Origin: an uncultured Pelagibacteraceae bacterium
Lineage (GTDB): Bacteria; Pseudomonadota; Alphaproteobacteria; Pelagibacterales; Pelagibacteraceae
Assembly (NCBI GenBank): GCA_902570915.1
Contig: CACGAB010000004.1
Span: 1 to 64,000 of the forward strand
Reading direction: 5' to 3'
Length of the DNA stretch: 64,000 nucleotides
The notes under the pieces are model-generated. The model did no database searches. It was not told the DNA's origin and worked only from the letters and a program-made list of their open reading frames with translations. Of this stretch, positions 46,977 through 56,298 are shown piece by piece (positions within the stretch are counted from its first letter, which is position 1; each line of letters begins with the position of its first letter). The position numbers and the translations under genes were made by a program.

Positions 46977-47709
46977 ATATCAGATATTAGTTGAGTATGT
47001 GGGTACTAATTTTAGAGGTTGGCAGATTCAAAAAAAAGGAAAAACTGTTCAAGGAATATTACAGGATAAAATTTCAAAACTCTTAAAAGAAAAAATCATA
47101 ATATATGGGGCTGGAAGACTGGATGTTGGTGTCCACGCTAAAGAGCAATCAGCACACTTTGATTGTAAAAATAAGATTATCAAATTTGATAGATTTTTAA
47201 AATCAATCAACCACTTTTTGAACAAAGATAGAGTGGCGATACTTAAGATAAAAAAGAGAAATAATAATTTTCATGCTAGATTTTCAGCCAAAATGAGAGT
47301 TTATAATTATGTATTGATAAATCGGATCAGTGGACCAGTTTTAGATGAAAATAGAGGTTGGCATATTATAAAAGATCTGGATTTAGAATTGATGAAAAGT
47401 GCTGCAAAAAAATTGATTGGCACTAAAGATTTTAGTACTTTTAGAAAATCGAGTTGTAGGGCAAAAAGTCCGATAAAGACAATGAAATTAGTGAAAATTA
47501 AATCTATAAAAGACAAGATAGAAATAGAATTTAGATCTCAATCTTTTTTACAACAACAAGTTCGGTCCATGGTTGGTTGTCTAAAATATGTTGGTGAAAA
47601 AAAATGGACGATAAAAAAATTTGTTAATATTATAAACTCTAAAAAAAGAGCACTATGTGCTCCACCTGCACCACCACAAGGTCTTTATTTAACGAGAGTT
47701 ATATATTAA
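46969..47709 (+). CDS. truA: tRNA pseudouridine(38-40) synthase
   Basis: A 246-residue TruA. The catalytic Asp is D52 in GAGRLDVGVHAKEQ; the usual motif is GRTDxGVHA, so Thr is replaced by Leu but Asp is kept. FSAKMRVYNYVLINR and FLQQQVRSMVGCLKYVG match the family core. It modifies U38-40 in anticodon stem-loops. It overlaps fmt by 8 bases, and its 3' end overlaps the convergent SET-domain gene by 21 bases. Confidence 0.97.
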   Translation: MFRYQILVEYVGTNFRGWQIQKKGKTVQGILQDKISKLLKEKIIIYGAGRLDVGVHAKEQSAHFDCKNKIIKFDRFLKSINHFLNKDRVAILKIKKRNNNFHARFSAKMRVYNYVLINRISGPVLDENRGWHIIKDLDLELMKSAAKKLIGTKDFSTFRKSSCRAKSPIKTMKLVKIKSIKDKIEIEFRSQSFLQQQVRSMVGCLKYVGEKKWTIKKFVNIINSKKRALCAPPAPPQGLYLTRVIY

Positions 47710-48183
47710 TTTTTTTTTATTACTCATCGCAAATTTACGATGAATTCTCCAACGACTTTCCTCACGAATTATAAAACCACAACAATTTTTTGATTTACAT
47801 TTACAAGGAAATTGTTTGTAATCTTCTTTATCGAAACTAAAGCCATAATCACAAGTTATCTCTTCGCCTTTCTTGATATCTCTATCAGCTGTTATCCAAA
47901 TTTTTAAACCTTTACCATCATATCGCGCATTAGCATTGCAGCTATGATTAACCAATCCAGCAATATTAAATGAAAAATCACCATCTAAAGTGTATTTTTT
48001 ATTTAGAGTAAATAGGTAAATAGGTTTTTTATTGTCGAATTTTTCTGACTCTTCAACCTCTTTATTTGTAATTATTTTTCCTAAGTAATTAATAATTTTT
48101 GTGCCTTCTGTGATATCTTTAGCAGCATAGAGACCGCGACCTTTGTTATCAATTTTTGATTTTCTTATTTTGTACAATTTCAT
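47689..48183 (-). CDS. SET-domain protein lysine methyltransferase
   Basis: A 164-residue SET protein. It starts SKIDNKGRGLYAAKDITEG, has the SAM/lysine-channel knot NHSCNANARYDG at 79-90 and KKGEEITCDYGFSFD near 105-118, and a post-SET cysteine cluster at C127, C129, C134 and C135. All key SET residues seem present, so it is likely an active protein-lysine methyltransferase. The substrate is unknown; ribosomal or nucleoid proteins are possible. It follows the HDAC-like gene by 30 bases in the same direction, which makes the pair interesting. Confidence 0.9.
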   Translation of the reverse strand: MKLYKIRKSKIDNKGRGLYAAKDITEGTKIINYLGKIITNKEVEESEKFDNKKPIYLFTLNKKYTLDGDFSFNIAGLVNHSCNANARYDGKGLKIWITADRDIKKGEEITCDYGFSFDKEDYKQFPCKCKSKNCCGFIIREESRWRIHRKFAMSNKKKLIYNSR

Positions 48184-48213
48184 GAAGGTTATTTATAACG
48201 AACTAAATTCTTA

Positions 48214-49137
48214 TCAATTGAATTCTACTAATGCGTTAACATGTTCATTAGCACTTTCTGCTAAGGCATTTAAATCATATCCACCCTCAAGTATAGAAAC
48301 AACTTTGCCCCCAGTAAACTTATTAGTAGCTGTTAATGTTCTTTTAGTAATCTCATAAAAATCTTTTGAACTTAGTTGAAATTGAGCTAATGGATCATCT
48401 TTATGTGCATCAAAACCTGCTGAAAATATAAGAAAATCAGGTTTATATTGTGCTAATCTTTCTAACACTCTATCAAATGCATTAAAGTATTCTTCTGAGT
48501 TTGTACCAGCAGGCAAAGGGATATTCAATGAATTATTAAAGTCTCCTTTATCTTTATCTGTTCCACCTCCAGGATAAAAAGGATATTGATGCGTAGAAAT
48601 ATATAATGAATTTTTATTATCACGCATAATATCATAATTTCCATTACCCCAGTGCACGTCAAAATCTACACAGGCAATTCTTTTGTATTTATATTTTGAC
48701 ACTAAATAGTTTGTTGCTACTCCCGCGTTTGATATACAACAAAATCCCATAGCTTTATTTTTTTCAGCATGGTGCCCAGGTGGTCTAGCCAAACAGAATG
48801 CATTTTTAAATTGATTACTCTCTATTCCATCTATCGCTCTTATTGTTGAGCCTGCAGCATCAAAAACTGCTTTTTTACTTTCGGGTGATACAACAGTATC
48901 GCCATCTAGAAACTTAAGGCCTTTTTGAGGAAAAGAAACTTTTAAATTATCTATATAGTCTTTTGAATGTGTCATAGTCAATATATCATCAGGAACATTA
49001 TCTGGCTGATCCCATATTAGGTCTTTTCTTTTTTTTAACTTTTCTTTTATAGCAATTACTCTTTTAGGCTGTTCAGGATGACCATCGCCAGTGTTATGTT
49101 TCTCATAGGACTCAGAATTTATGATCGCTGTTTTCAT
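48214..49137 (-). CDS. histone deacetylase superfamily protein
   Basis: A 307-residue class II HDAC/acetylpolyamine amidohydrolase-type enzyme. ARPPGHHAEKNKAMGFC near residue 120 contains the paired histidines, DFDVHWGNGNYDIM near 155 the first zinc ligands, and FSAGFDAHKDDPLAQF near 240 the third. The active site is complete. It may deacetylate proteins, polyamines or small acetamides. It overlaps dapE by 4 bases, so it sits in the dapE-dapD-argB transcript and a deacylation role in amino-acid metabolism is another option. Confidence 0.93.
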   Translation of the reverse strand: MKTAIINSESYEKHNTGDGHPEQPKRVIAIKEKLKKRKDLIWDQPDNVPDDILTMTHSKDYIDNLKVSFPQKGLKFLDGDTVVSPESKKAVFDAAGSTIRAIDGIESNQFKNAFCLARPPGHHAEKNKAMGFCCISNAGVATNYLVSKYKYKRIACVDFDVHWGNGNYDIMRDNKNSLYISTHQYPFYPGGGTDKDKGDFNNSLNIPLPAGTNSEEYFNAFDRVLERLAQYKPDFLIFSAGFDAHKDDPLAQFQLSSKDFYEITKRTLTATNKFTGGKVVSILEGGYDLNALAESANEHVNALVEFN

Positions 49138-50291
49138 TTAAAATAATTTATTAAAATATTCTCATAAATTTTCTTAAGATTTTTCAAATCTTTTAAAGAT
49201 ACGGCTTCATCAACTTTATGCATTGTTTTTCCAACAAGCCCAAATTCTAGACCAGGTGATATTTTTCTTATAAATCTCAAATCTGAGGTTCCACCTGTAG
49301 TAGATAACTTTGGTTTAATTTTGGTAATTTTTTTTATAACATTTCGTATCATGTGTGTTGTTTCATTTGGTCTTGTCAGAAATGCTTCACCTGAAACTCT
49401 ATAATCAATTTTAAATTTTGATTTATTTTTTTTGGTTATTTTTTTGAAAATTTTATTAAGTCTACTTTTAATAGAATTTGACGTATGTATATTATTAAAC
49501 CTTATATTAAATATAGCTTCAGCCATTGCTGGGATAACATTATCAGCGTTATTATTTATATTTATTTTTGTAACCTCTAAGTTTGTAGGTTGGAAGTTTT
49601 TTGTTCCTCTATCAAATTTAATATCTTTTAATTCTTTTAAAATTTTTACAATTATAGTTGAGGGATTATTAGCTCTATGAGGATATGCAACATGGCCTTG
49701 CTGACCAAATATAATTAATTTACCAGTTAAACTACCTCTACGTCCAATCTTTATCATTTCACCTAATTTATTCGGATTCGTTGGTTCACCAACAAGACAA
49801 AAGTTAATTTTCTCTTTCCTTTTTTTTAAATAGTCTACAACTTTTTTGGTGCCATTTAATGCATCACCCTCTTCATCTCCTGTAATAAGTAAACTTATTG
49901 ATCCATTGAATTTTCTATTTTTTGATAAAAAAGTGCTTACAGCAGATACAAAAGCTGCAACAGAACTTTTCATATCATTTGCGCCTCTGCCAATTAAATG
50001 CCCTTTTTTGATAGATGGTTTAAATGGATTTACTGTCCAATCTTTAATGTTTCCTGGAGGGACAATATCAACATGCCCGGCAAACATAAAATTTGGCTTC
50101 TTAGATCCCAATCTTGCATACAAGTTTTTTACAGGATGATATCCTTTTTCCCTAAATTCCAATATTCTTGTTTTGAAACCAAGTTTTTTTAAATTTTTTT
50201 CTAAAAATTTCATTACCCCAGCGTCAATTGGAGTGATAGAAGGAAATCTGATTAGCTCTTTAGCTAATTTTAACTCATTTAAAGTTTTCAT
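49134..50291 (-). CDS. dapE: succinyl-diaminopimelate desuccinylase
   Basis: A 385-residue M20 metallohydrolase. Zinc ligands are visible in FAGHVDIVPPG, GRGANDMKSSVAAF and ITGDEEGDALNG (catalytic Glu), with STTGGTSDLRFI near the end. It hydrolyses N-succinyl-LL-diaminopimelate in lysine and peptidoglycan synthesis. dapD lies 2 bases upstream, consistent with the succinylase pathway. Other M20 members are possible in principle, but the dapD neighbour settles it. Confidence 0.96.
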   Translation of the reverse strand: MKTLNELKLAKELIRFPSITPIDAGVMKFLEKNLKKLGFKTRILEFREKGYHPVKNLYARLGSKKPNFMFAGHVDIVPPGNIKDWTVNPFKPSIKKGHLIGRGANDMKSSVAAFVSAVSTFLSKNRKFNGSISLLITGDEEGDALNGTKKVVDYLKKRKEKINFCLVGEPTNPNKLGEMIKIGRRGSLTGKLIIFGQQGHVAYPHRANNPSTIIVKILKELKDIKFDRGTKNFQPTNLEVTKININNNADNVIPAMAEAIFNIRFNNIHTSNSIKSRLNKIFKKITKKNKSKFKIDYRVSGEAFLTRPNETTHMIRNVIKKITKIKPKLSTTGGTSDLRFIRKISPGLEFGLVGKTMHKVDEAVSLKDLKNLKKIYENILINYFK

Positions 50292-50293
50292 TT

Positions 50294-51121
50294 TTAGTCT
50301 CTTAAAAGATCGTTAATGGAGGTTTTAGATCTAGTTTTTTCATCAACTTGTTTAATTATTACTGCACAATACAAGGAGGGTGAAGAAGAATTATTTTTAT
50401 CAGGTAGCGAGCCCGGAACTACAACTGAATAAGGCGGTATTTTACCATAAGTAATTTCTCCAGTTTTTCTATCAACTATTTTAGTTGATTGACCAATATA
50501 CATACCCATACTTAAAACTGAACCTTCTCCAACAATTACGCCTTCAACTACTTCAGACATCGCCCCAAGAAATACATTATCCTCTATGATTGTTGGTAAA
50601 GCTTGCGCGGGCTCTAAAACTCCGCCAACACCCGAACCTGCAGATATATGACAATTTTTACCTATCTGACAACAACTACCAGCTCTTGCAAAAGTATCTA
50701 TCATTGTTCCCTCGTCAATATAAGCTCCAATGTTCACATAACATGGCATTAAAACAGCATTTTTTCCAACAAATGAACCTTTTCTAACAGGTGAGTTCGG
50801 AACCATTCTAAAACCTGCTTTTTCATGATCAGCTTTAGTCCATCCTGCAGTTTTACCTTTTAATAAATGCGATTTATCGTACCAACTACTATAAGGACCA
50901 TTTAAATTTTCCATTGGGTATATTCTAAAACTTAACATTATAGCTTTCTTAAGGTGCTGATGAGTTACCCATTCTCCATTTATTTTTTCAGCAACTCTCG
51001 ATTTACCACTATCCAAATTTGCAATTACTTGATTTATAGCATCCTTTAAAGACTGGTCCGAATTAGGACTCACTTGATCTTTATTCTCCCAAGCGTCATT
51101 GATAATTTTTTTTAAAGACAT
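50294..51121 (-). CDS. dapD: tetrahydrodipicolinate N-succinyltransferase
   Basis: A 275-residue acyltransferase of standard length with left-handed beta-helix hexapeptide repeats between about residues 110 and 220 ([38 protein letters not shown]). It transfers succinyl from succinyl-CoA to tetrahydrodipicolinate. It is one gene before dapE, and a HAD phosphatase gene and argB lie just upstream, all minus strand with 2-base gaps. Confidence 0.97.
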   Translation of the reverse strand: MSLKKIINDAWENKDQVSPNSDQSLKDAINQVIANLDSGKSRVAEKINGEWVTHQHLKKAIMLSFRIYPMENLNGPYSSWYDKSHLLKGKTAGWTKADHEKAGFRMVPNSPVRKGSFVGKNAVLMPCYVNIGAYIDEGTMIDTFARAGSCCQIGKNCHISAGSGVGGVLEPAQALPTIIEDNVFLGAMSEVVEGVIVGEGSVLSMGMYIGQSTKIVDRKTGEITYGKIPPYSVVVPGSLPDKNNSSSPSLYCAVIIKQVDEKTRSKTSINDLLRD

Positions 51122-51123
51122 GA

Positions 51124-51813
51124 TTAATTACTTTTTAATAACCTTATTTCTTTTAGAAATAAAGACAGATTTTCAATTTTGTGTGAAATAAAATCTTTAT
51201 CCGCATCCATTTTTCCAAAATGCTCATCATTAATTAACCAAACAGTTGTACACCCTCGTTCGTGACCTATGCTTAAATTTTTAGCTATATCCTCAATGTA
51301 AATAGTCTCTTTTGGATTTATACCAAATTTTTTAATCATTAAGTCGAAAGTTTCTGCTTCTGGTTTTGGTACATAACCAGCATCTTTAATGTCAAAAACC
51401 TTATCTTTTCCAAATAAATCATACACACCTAGGTGAGTTAAGATATTAGCAGCATGTTCAGCACTTCCATTAGTAAAGATGAATTTTTCCATATCTAATT
51501 GTTGAAGTTCATTCCTCATAATTTTATCTTTTTTCATAAATGATAAATCAATATCATGAACGTAAGACAAAAATTCATCTGGTGATATTCCATTATGAAC
51601 CATTAGTCCTCTTAATGATGTATTATATTTATAGAAGTAATTAGTTTGTAGTTCTTTAGCTTCATCTTTATCAATATTAAGTTTTTCAGATATAAATTGT
51701 GTCATTCTTTTTGAAACCTGACCAAATACTCGCTCTAAAGAATAGTTGTTATGCTTACCATAACAAACACCATCAAGATCAAGTAGCAGATATTTTTTTT
51801 CTTTTAAATTCAT
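51124..51813 (-). CDS. HAD-family pyrimidine 5'-nucleotidase-like phosphatase
   Basis: A 229-residue HAD hydrolase. Motif I is [11 protein letters not shown] near residue 8 with DxD, motif II is [10 protein letters not shown] near 105, motif III Lys lies near [12 protein letters not shown], and motif IV is [10 protein letters not shown]. It is similar to SDT1-type pyrimidine 5'-nucleotidases common in alphaproteobacteria next to argB. The start at 51813 overlaps the argB stop as ATGA; an earlier ATG at 51864 would give a 55-base overlap and 17 atypical residues. The substrate is uncertain. Confidence 0.87.
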   Translation of the reverse strand: MNLKEKKYLLLDLDGVCYGKHNNYSLERVFGQVSKRMTQFISEKLNIDKDEAKELQTNYFYKYNTSLRGLMVHNGISPDEFLSYVHDIDLSFMKKDKIMRNELQQLDMEKFIFTNGSAEHAANILTHLGVYDLFGKDKVFDIKDAGYVPKPEAETFDLMIKKFGINPKETIYIEDIAKNLSIGHERGCTTVWLINDEHFGKMDADKDFISHKIENLSLFLKEIRLLKSN

Positions 51814-52658
51814 TTTCTGATTAATGTACCTGATCCCTTGTCCGAGAAAATTTCCCACAAACAAGAATGTTGTTTCGTACCATTAATTATACCAGCTGCT
51901 GTAACTCCATTATTAACGGCATCTAGACAAGCATTTATTTTAGGTATCATCCCTTCAGTTATTGTCCCATCTTTTACCATTTCCAAAATCTCAGATGAAG
52001 ATATCTCATCTATAAGTTTTTTTTCTTTATTCAAAACACCATCAACATTTGTCATTAATAGTAATCTTCTTGACCTGACAGACTTAGCTATAGCCATTGC
52101 AACAGTATCACCATTGATATTGTGTGTTTGATTATTTTTATCTAAGCCTAATGGAGAAATAATTGGTATTCTATTTTGTTTAATAATATCTAATAAAATA
52201 TTGTTATTGATTTTGTTCGGTAGGCCAACAAAACCAAGTTCTTTTGACTCTGGTACTACCTCAATAATATTATTTTTTTTAGTATGAATTGAGACTGCTT
52301 TCATATTTTTTTTTTTCAAGGAGCTAACGATATCATTATTAAAATCTATTAAAACTGACTCAACAATATTTACAATTTTTTCATCTGTCACTCTAAGCCC
52401 TCTTATAAATTTCGATTGGATATTAGATTTATCTAATTCTCTTTTGATTCTGGGACCTCCTCCATGAACAACAATAACAGAAAGTCCTAATTTATTTAAA
52501 ATACTTAAGTCAGTAATAAAATTATTAAATATACCTCTATCTATTAAAACATTTCCTCCATATTTAATGACTATCAAATCATTTTTATATTTTTCAATAT
52601 ATTTATTAACCTCATTTATTGGAGGTCCATTTTCAGGAAGTATCTTTTTTAAGTCCAT
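51810..52658 (-). CDS. argB: acetylglutamate kinase
   Basis: A 282-residue amino-acid kinase. The phosphate-binding IKYGGNVL near residue 32, SVIVVHGGGPRIKREL near 60, and the acetylglutamate site NINGDTVAMAIAKS near 175 are clear. LMTNVDGVLNKE holds the catalytic Asp. It phosphorylates N-acetylglutamate in arginine synthesis. It overlaps the HAD gene by 4 bases and follows yidC by 24 bases. The engB gene usually found between yidC and argB in alphaproteobacteria is absent here. Confidence 0.96.
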   Translation of the reverse strand: MDLKKILPENGPPINEVNKYIEKYKNDLIVIKYGGNVLIDRGIFNNFITDLSILNKLGLSVIVVHGGGPRIKRELDKSNIQSKFIRGLRVTDEKIVNIVESVLIDFNNDIVSSLKKKNMKAVSIHTKKNNIIEVVPESKELGFVGLPNKINNNILLDIIKQNRIPIISPLGLDKNNQTHNINGDTVAMAIAKSVRSRRLLLMTNVDGVLNKEKKLIDEISSSEILEMVKDGTITEGMIPKINACLDAVNNGVTAAGIINGTKQHSCLWEIFSDKGSGTLIRK

Positions 52659-52682
52659 TGATTTATTTTTAAATTAAAAAAA

Positions 52683-54362
52683 TTAGGTTACTGTTTTCAC
52701 TGTTGTTCTTCTCATAATGAATACTTGTTGGGCCATTGTTAAAATATTATTAACAGTCCAGTAAATAACTAAACCACTTGGGAAAGGTGCAAGTATTACA
52801 GTTAAGAAAAGAGGGAAGAAAGCAAAAATTTTAGCTTGCATTGGATCAGTAGGCGCAGGGTTTAGTTTTTGCTGTACCCACATCGAAACTCCCATTGCTA
52901 CTGGCCAAGCTCCAATTACTAAGAAACTTGGAACGTCATAAGGTAATAAACCAAAAATATTAAATATGCTTGTAGGATCTCTCTCACTTAAATCATGGAT
53001 CCATCCATAGAATGGCATTTGTCTCATTTCAATTGTTACAAATAGAACTTTATATAAAGCAAAAAAAACAGGAATTTGGACAAGAATTGGCAAACACCCA
53101 GACATTGGATTAACTTTTTCTTTTTTGTACAATGCCATCATTGATTGTTGCAGTTTCATTTTATCATCTTTATGAAGTTCTTTTAGTCTAACCATTTCTG
53201 GCTGTAGAGCTTTCATTTTAGCCATGCTTCTAAATGAAAAGTTGGCCAATGGAAAAAAAGCTAGTCTGATACAAATAGTTATTGCGATAATAGCTAAACC
53301 ATAATTTCCTAGTAGTTTGAAAAAATAATCTATTCCATAAAAAAGAGGTTTTGTTATAAAGTATAAAAAACCCCAGTCTATTACAAGATCGAACTTTTCT
53401 ATATTTAATGACTCTGCGTAACCATCAATCACGTCTACTCTTTTAGCTGCAACAATCACTTTTAATTCTTCCTCTACAAAGCTATTTCCATTTAAAGCTA
53501 ATGGTTCTGTGGCAATAAAGTTTGCTCTAAATTTATTTTTATAATCAAACGTTGTTTTAAATTCTTTATCTTTCGGGGGAATTAATGATGTGATCCAATA
53601 TTTATCACTTATTCCCAACCAACCTTTTTTGGCTACTTTAGAAAACTTTTTTTCTTGAATATCATCATAATCTTCCTCAAATAATTCGTCATCTAAGGTT
53701 GCGATTAAACCTTCGTGAAGTATTAAAAAATCAATAATATCTGGAATTTCATTTCTTATTATCTGACCATAAGAATAAAAGTCATATCTTTTATCACTTT
53801 GATTAACTATTTTTTGTTTTATTGTAAAAAGATATTTATCATCTATAGATATCTCCTTTTCAAATCTTAAACCTTGTTTGTTTATCCAGTAAAGTTTAAT
53901 GGGAGATTTAGTAGTTAATTTATCATTACCATCAAATGACCAAATTGTATTTGAGTTCGGAATTTCGACATTTTTATCAGATGTTACAAAGCCACTCTCA
54001 ATAAGATATCCCTCTGATATGTTTCTTGGTCCTAACAAAGTTACTTTTTTTTCCTCATCCAAATTTACTTTGTAGTTTTTGAAGGTTAAGTCATCTATCG
54101 TTGCACCCTTTAATGATATTGATCCAATAACATTGTCATTTTCAAATTTAATTCTGTCATTTTGAATTAATGCAACATCTCTCGATAATGCGACTACCTT
54201 CTCTTTTTGATCTAATGATGGGGTGTCTGTATTTTTTTCAATTTTTTCTTTTTCTACGAGATCTTGATTTATAGTCTGCTGTTCCGGGATAAAAAATAAA
54301 GACCATAAAACAATAACTGCAGAAGATAGCGCAATAGCAGCAATGACATTTTTGGAGTCCAT
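52683..54362 (-). CDS. yidC: membrane protein insertase YidC
   Basis: A 559-residue YidC/Oxa1 insertase. An N-terminal signal-anchor helix (NVIAAIALSSAVIVLWSLFF) precedes a large periplasmic beta domain to about residue 345. Five C-terminal helices follow, with FRSMAKMKALQPEMVRLKE as the cytoplasmic loop and the Arg in ICIRLAFFPLANF facing the groove. It inserts membrane proteins with or after SecYEG. It shares position 54362 with the yidD stop in the classic rpmH-rnpA-yidD-yidC order. Confidence 0.98.
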   Translation of the reverse strand: MDSKNVIAAIALSSAVIVLWSLFFIPEQQTINQDLVEKEKIEKNTDTPSLDQKEKVVALSRDVALIQNDRIKFENDNVIGSISLKGATIDDLTFKNYKVNLDEEKKVTLLGPRNISEGYLIESGFVTSDKNVEIPNSNTIWSFDGNDKLTTKSPIKLYWINKQGLRFEKEISIDDKYLFTIKQKIVNQSDKRYDFYSYGQIIRNEIPDIIDFLILHEGLIATLDDELFEEDYDDIQEKKFSKVAKKGWLGISDKYWITSLIPPKDKEFKTTFDYKNKFRANFIATEPLALNGNSFVEEELKVIVAAKRVDVIDGYAESLNIEKFDLVIDWGFLYFITKPLFYGIDYFFKLLGNYGLAIIAITICIRLAFFPLANFSFRSMAKMKALQPEMVRLKELHKDDKMKLQQSMMALYKKEKVNPMSGCLPILVQIPVFFALYKVLFVTIEMRQMPFYGWIHDLSERDPTSIFNIFGLLPYDVPSFLVIGAWPVAMGVSMWVQQKLNPAPTDPMQAKIFAFFPLFLTVILAPFPSGLVIYWTVNNILTMAQQVFIMRRTTVKTVT

Positions 54363-54598
54363 TATTTTTTTTCCATTTCTTTTTTGACTGGATCAATTCC
54401 ACCTTCTTTAAACGGATGGCATGATAAAACTCTTTTAATAATCATGTATAAACCTTTGAAAAAACCAAAAGTTCTCAGTGCTTCAATGCTGTAATCTGAG
54501 CAGTTAGGAAAATATCTACAATTATTACCAAGTAACGGGCTTATAAGAAATTTATATCCCTTAATAATTTGTATTAATGTTCCAGTTAAAATATTCAT
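54362..54598 (-). CDS. yidD: membrane protein insertion efficiency factor YidD
   Basis: A 78-residue Yid[21 protein letters not shown] and [19 protein letters not shown] are the family hallmark, with three conserved cysteines (NCRYFPNC and LSCHPF). An amphipathic N-terminal helix associates with the inner membrane near YidC. It overlaps both rnpA and yidC by one base, and so is almost certainly co-translated with them. Confidence 0.96.
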   Translation of the reverse strand: MNILTGTLIQIIKGYKFLISPLLGNNCRYFPNCSDYSIEALRTFGFFKGLYMIIKRVLSCHPFKEGGIDPVKKEMEKK

Positions 54599-54939
54599 TA
54601 TTTAATTCTTTCAAAATCCTGAAATAAGGTATTTTTTATTATTTTAAAATCATTATGTAACATAGTTGGCTTAGCAATAACAAGATATGAATAATCATAT
54701 TTCAAAGATATCTTTTTGACTGCATCGTCCATAATATTTCTTAATCTTCTCTTTATTTTATTTCTATTCACAGCATTCCCTAATTTTCTTTTTGTAACAA
54801 ATGAAATATTTAATTTCTTATTATCTTTTTTAACTAAATGACCAAAAAAAATTGTAACAAATTTATTAGATATCTTTTTTTTTTTTAGTAATGATTTAAA
54901 TTCTTCATTTTTTGAAAGAGCAACTATTTTGCTTTTCAT
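54598..54939 (-). CDS. rnpA: ribonuclease P protein component
   Basis: A 113-residue basic protein. The core motif [12 protein letters not shown] near residue 62 corresponds to the RNR motif that contacts RNase P RNA, and the [15 protein letters not shown] strand precedes it. It supports 5' maturation of the tRNAs in this window, including those fused closely to genes. rpmH lies 9 bases upstream. The protein is somewhat divergent in its N-terminal third but the motif is intact. Confidence 0.95.
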   Translation of the reverse strand: MKSKIVALSKNEEFKSLLKKKKISNKFVTIFFGHLVKKDNKKLNISFVTKRKLGNAVNRNKIKRRLRNIMDDAVKKISLKYDYSYLVIAKPTMLHNDFKIIKNTLFQDFERIK

Positions 54940-54948
54940 TGAATTAAC

Positions 54949-55110
54949 TTATTTTCTTTTTCTTTTTACAGTAGAAGATACTGTTAAATTCTTTCTGCCT
55001 CTAGCTCTTCTTCTTTTCAAAAGTTTTCTTCCACCTTTGGTTTTCATTTTTGAACGAAAACCGTGGGTACGACTTCTTTTTATGCGAGAGGGTTGATATG
55101 TTCTTTTCAT
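54949..55110 (-). CDS. rpmH: 50S ribosomal protein L34
   Basis: A 53-residue L34. It starts [18 protein letters not shown], continues [20 protein letters not shown], and ends in a short tail with TVKRKRK. The usual bacterial length is 44 to 46, so the C-terminal tail is about 8 residues longer. It is part of the large subunit. It is first in the rpmH-rnpA-yidD-yidC run; the divergent 55202 gene starts 91 bases away, and that AT-rich gap must hold both promoters. Confidence 0.97.
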   Translation of the reverse strand: MKRTYQPSRIKRSRTHGFRSKMKTKGGRKLLKRRRARGRKNLTVSSTVKRKRK

Positions 55111-55201
55111 AAATCTAGTTAAATATATATAAAATTCCGCTCTTTATAATAATTAAATATATAAATAGCAAATATAAGATTTATGAATACGATGAACAAT
55201 A

Positions 55202-55924
55202 ATGGAAAAAGCTAAAAAAACTAAAATAATAATAGGATTATGTTATCTGACTTTAGTGTCTTTCTTTTTATTAATGTTTTTTTCTAAATTTAGTATTCAT
55301 GAAATAAATTCCTATGACTTTATTAAAGAGAATAGATCCTATTTCCAAGAACTAAAAAATTCTAATTTATTTTTGGTATCCGTAATTTTTTTGATTTTTA
55401 CAATATTATGGGTGTTCCCATTTCTTGGATTTGGTTCGCCAATTGCTTTACTAGGGGGTTTTATGTTTGGAAAATGGTTGGGTACCATCATCGTAGTGAT
55501 AGGTTTAAGTGTGGGTGCAACTTTTTTGTACATGTTTGGAAATTATTTTCTTAAAGATTTAATTAGGGAAAAATTTTTAAATAAGTATGAAAATCTTGAG
55601 AAAAGATTTAAAAAGTCAGAATTTTATTATTTGTTGATCTATAGATTTATGGGGGGTATACCCTGGCAAATTAGTTGTATCTTACCCACAATTTTTAATG
55701 TCAAGACAATAAATTTTTTCTTTGCATCTTTGATAGGTATTGTACCTCAAATTTTTTTAGCAGTTTCTATAGGAAGTGGTTTAGAAAAGATAATAGATCA
55801 AAATTCAGAATTACCCAAAATCACAGAAGTAATTTTTTCACCAGAAATATATATTCCAATATTAGCCTTCTTTAGTTTGGTATTAACAACAATTTTTCTA
55901 AGAAAATCGTTTTATAAAAACTAG
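55202..55924 (+). CDS. TVP38/TMEM64-family (VTT domain) membrane protein
   Basis: A 240-residue multi-pass protein. GFGSPIALLGGFMFGKWLGT near residue 78 and LIYRFMGGIPWQISCILPTIFN near 145 are the VTT core with re-entrant loops. Helices flank both ends. Family members may act as lipid scramblases or transport undecaprenyl phosphate; the substrate here is unknown. It is a single gene, with tRNA-Thr directly downstream on the other strand (the two ends touch). It is only distantly related to the YqaA-like protein at 1617-2222. Confidence 0.85.
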   Translation: MEKAKKTKIIIGLCYLTLVSFFLLMFFSKFSIHEINSYDFIKENRSYFQELKNSNLFLVSVIFLIFTILWVFPFLGFGSPIALLGGFMFGKWLGTIIVVIGLSVGATFLYMFGNYFLKDLIREKFLNKYENLEKRFKKSEFYYLLIYRFMGGIPWQISCILPTIFNVKTINFFFASLIGIVPQIFLAVSIGSGLEKIIDQNSELPKITEVIFSPEIYIPILAFFSLVLTTIFLRKSFYKN

Positions 55925-55998
55925 TGGTGCTCCCACCAAGAATCGAACTTGAAATTTATCCTTACCATGGACATGTTATACCATTTAACTATAGGAGC
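55925..55998 (-). tRNA. tRNA-Thr (anticodon GGT)
   Basis: A 74-base minus-strand cloverleaf. The acceptor GCTCCTA pairs with TGGGAGC (one G-U), with discriminator A and encoded CCA. The D-arm is GTTAAATGGTATAAC. The anticodon stem TGTCC/GGATA has loop ATGGTAA, giving GGT for ACC/ACU. The T-arm is TCAAG-TTCGATT-CTTGG. The anticodon loop carries A32 rather than a pyrimidine. Confidence 0.95.
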
Positions 55999-56097
55999 AG
56001 TTAAATCAAATCTAATTACATTGATAATAAAGCATTTTTTTCAAATTATTGCCTTAATTTTTTGATTAATATGATTTATATCTTACCAAGGAAATTT

Positions 56098-56298
56098 ATG
56101 GGGATACATTACGATTATAAATCAACAAAGAGTGCTAAGCTTATGGAAAAGCAAGCTAAAAGAGAGAGAAAGCTTGCCGAAAAAAAAGCTAAAAGATTAG
56201 CAAAGGATGGACCCAAAAAAGATGATAATAAAGACAAAGTTTTGGACGCATCTAAACCAATAACTTTGGATTTCCTTACAAATCCAAATAAAGAATGA
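56098..56298 (+). CDS. 66-residue charged protein of unknown function
   Basis: A small protein starting MGIHYDYKSTKSAKLMEKQ, with a Lys/Arg/Glu-rich helix (KRERKLAEKKAKRLAK) near residues 20-38 and a C-terminal LDASKPITLDFL. I chose ATG 56098 because AAGGA at 56088-56092 gives a good ribosome binding site; the upstream ATG at 56062 lacks one. Its stop overlaps the start of the next small basic protein (ATGA). Small proteins of this composition sit near murA in many alphaproteobacteria; the function is unknown. Confidence 0.78.
   Translation: MGIHYDYKSTKSAKLMEKQAKRERKLAEKKAKRLAKDGPKKDDNKDKVLDASKPITLDFLTNPNKE

Noticed and set aside
51814..51864. Upstream ATG at 51864 for the HAD phosphatase
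   Set aside because: It would overlap argB by 55 bases; the ATGA overlap start at 51813 gives the expected N terminus just before motif I.
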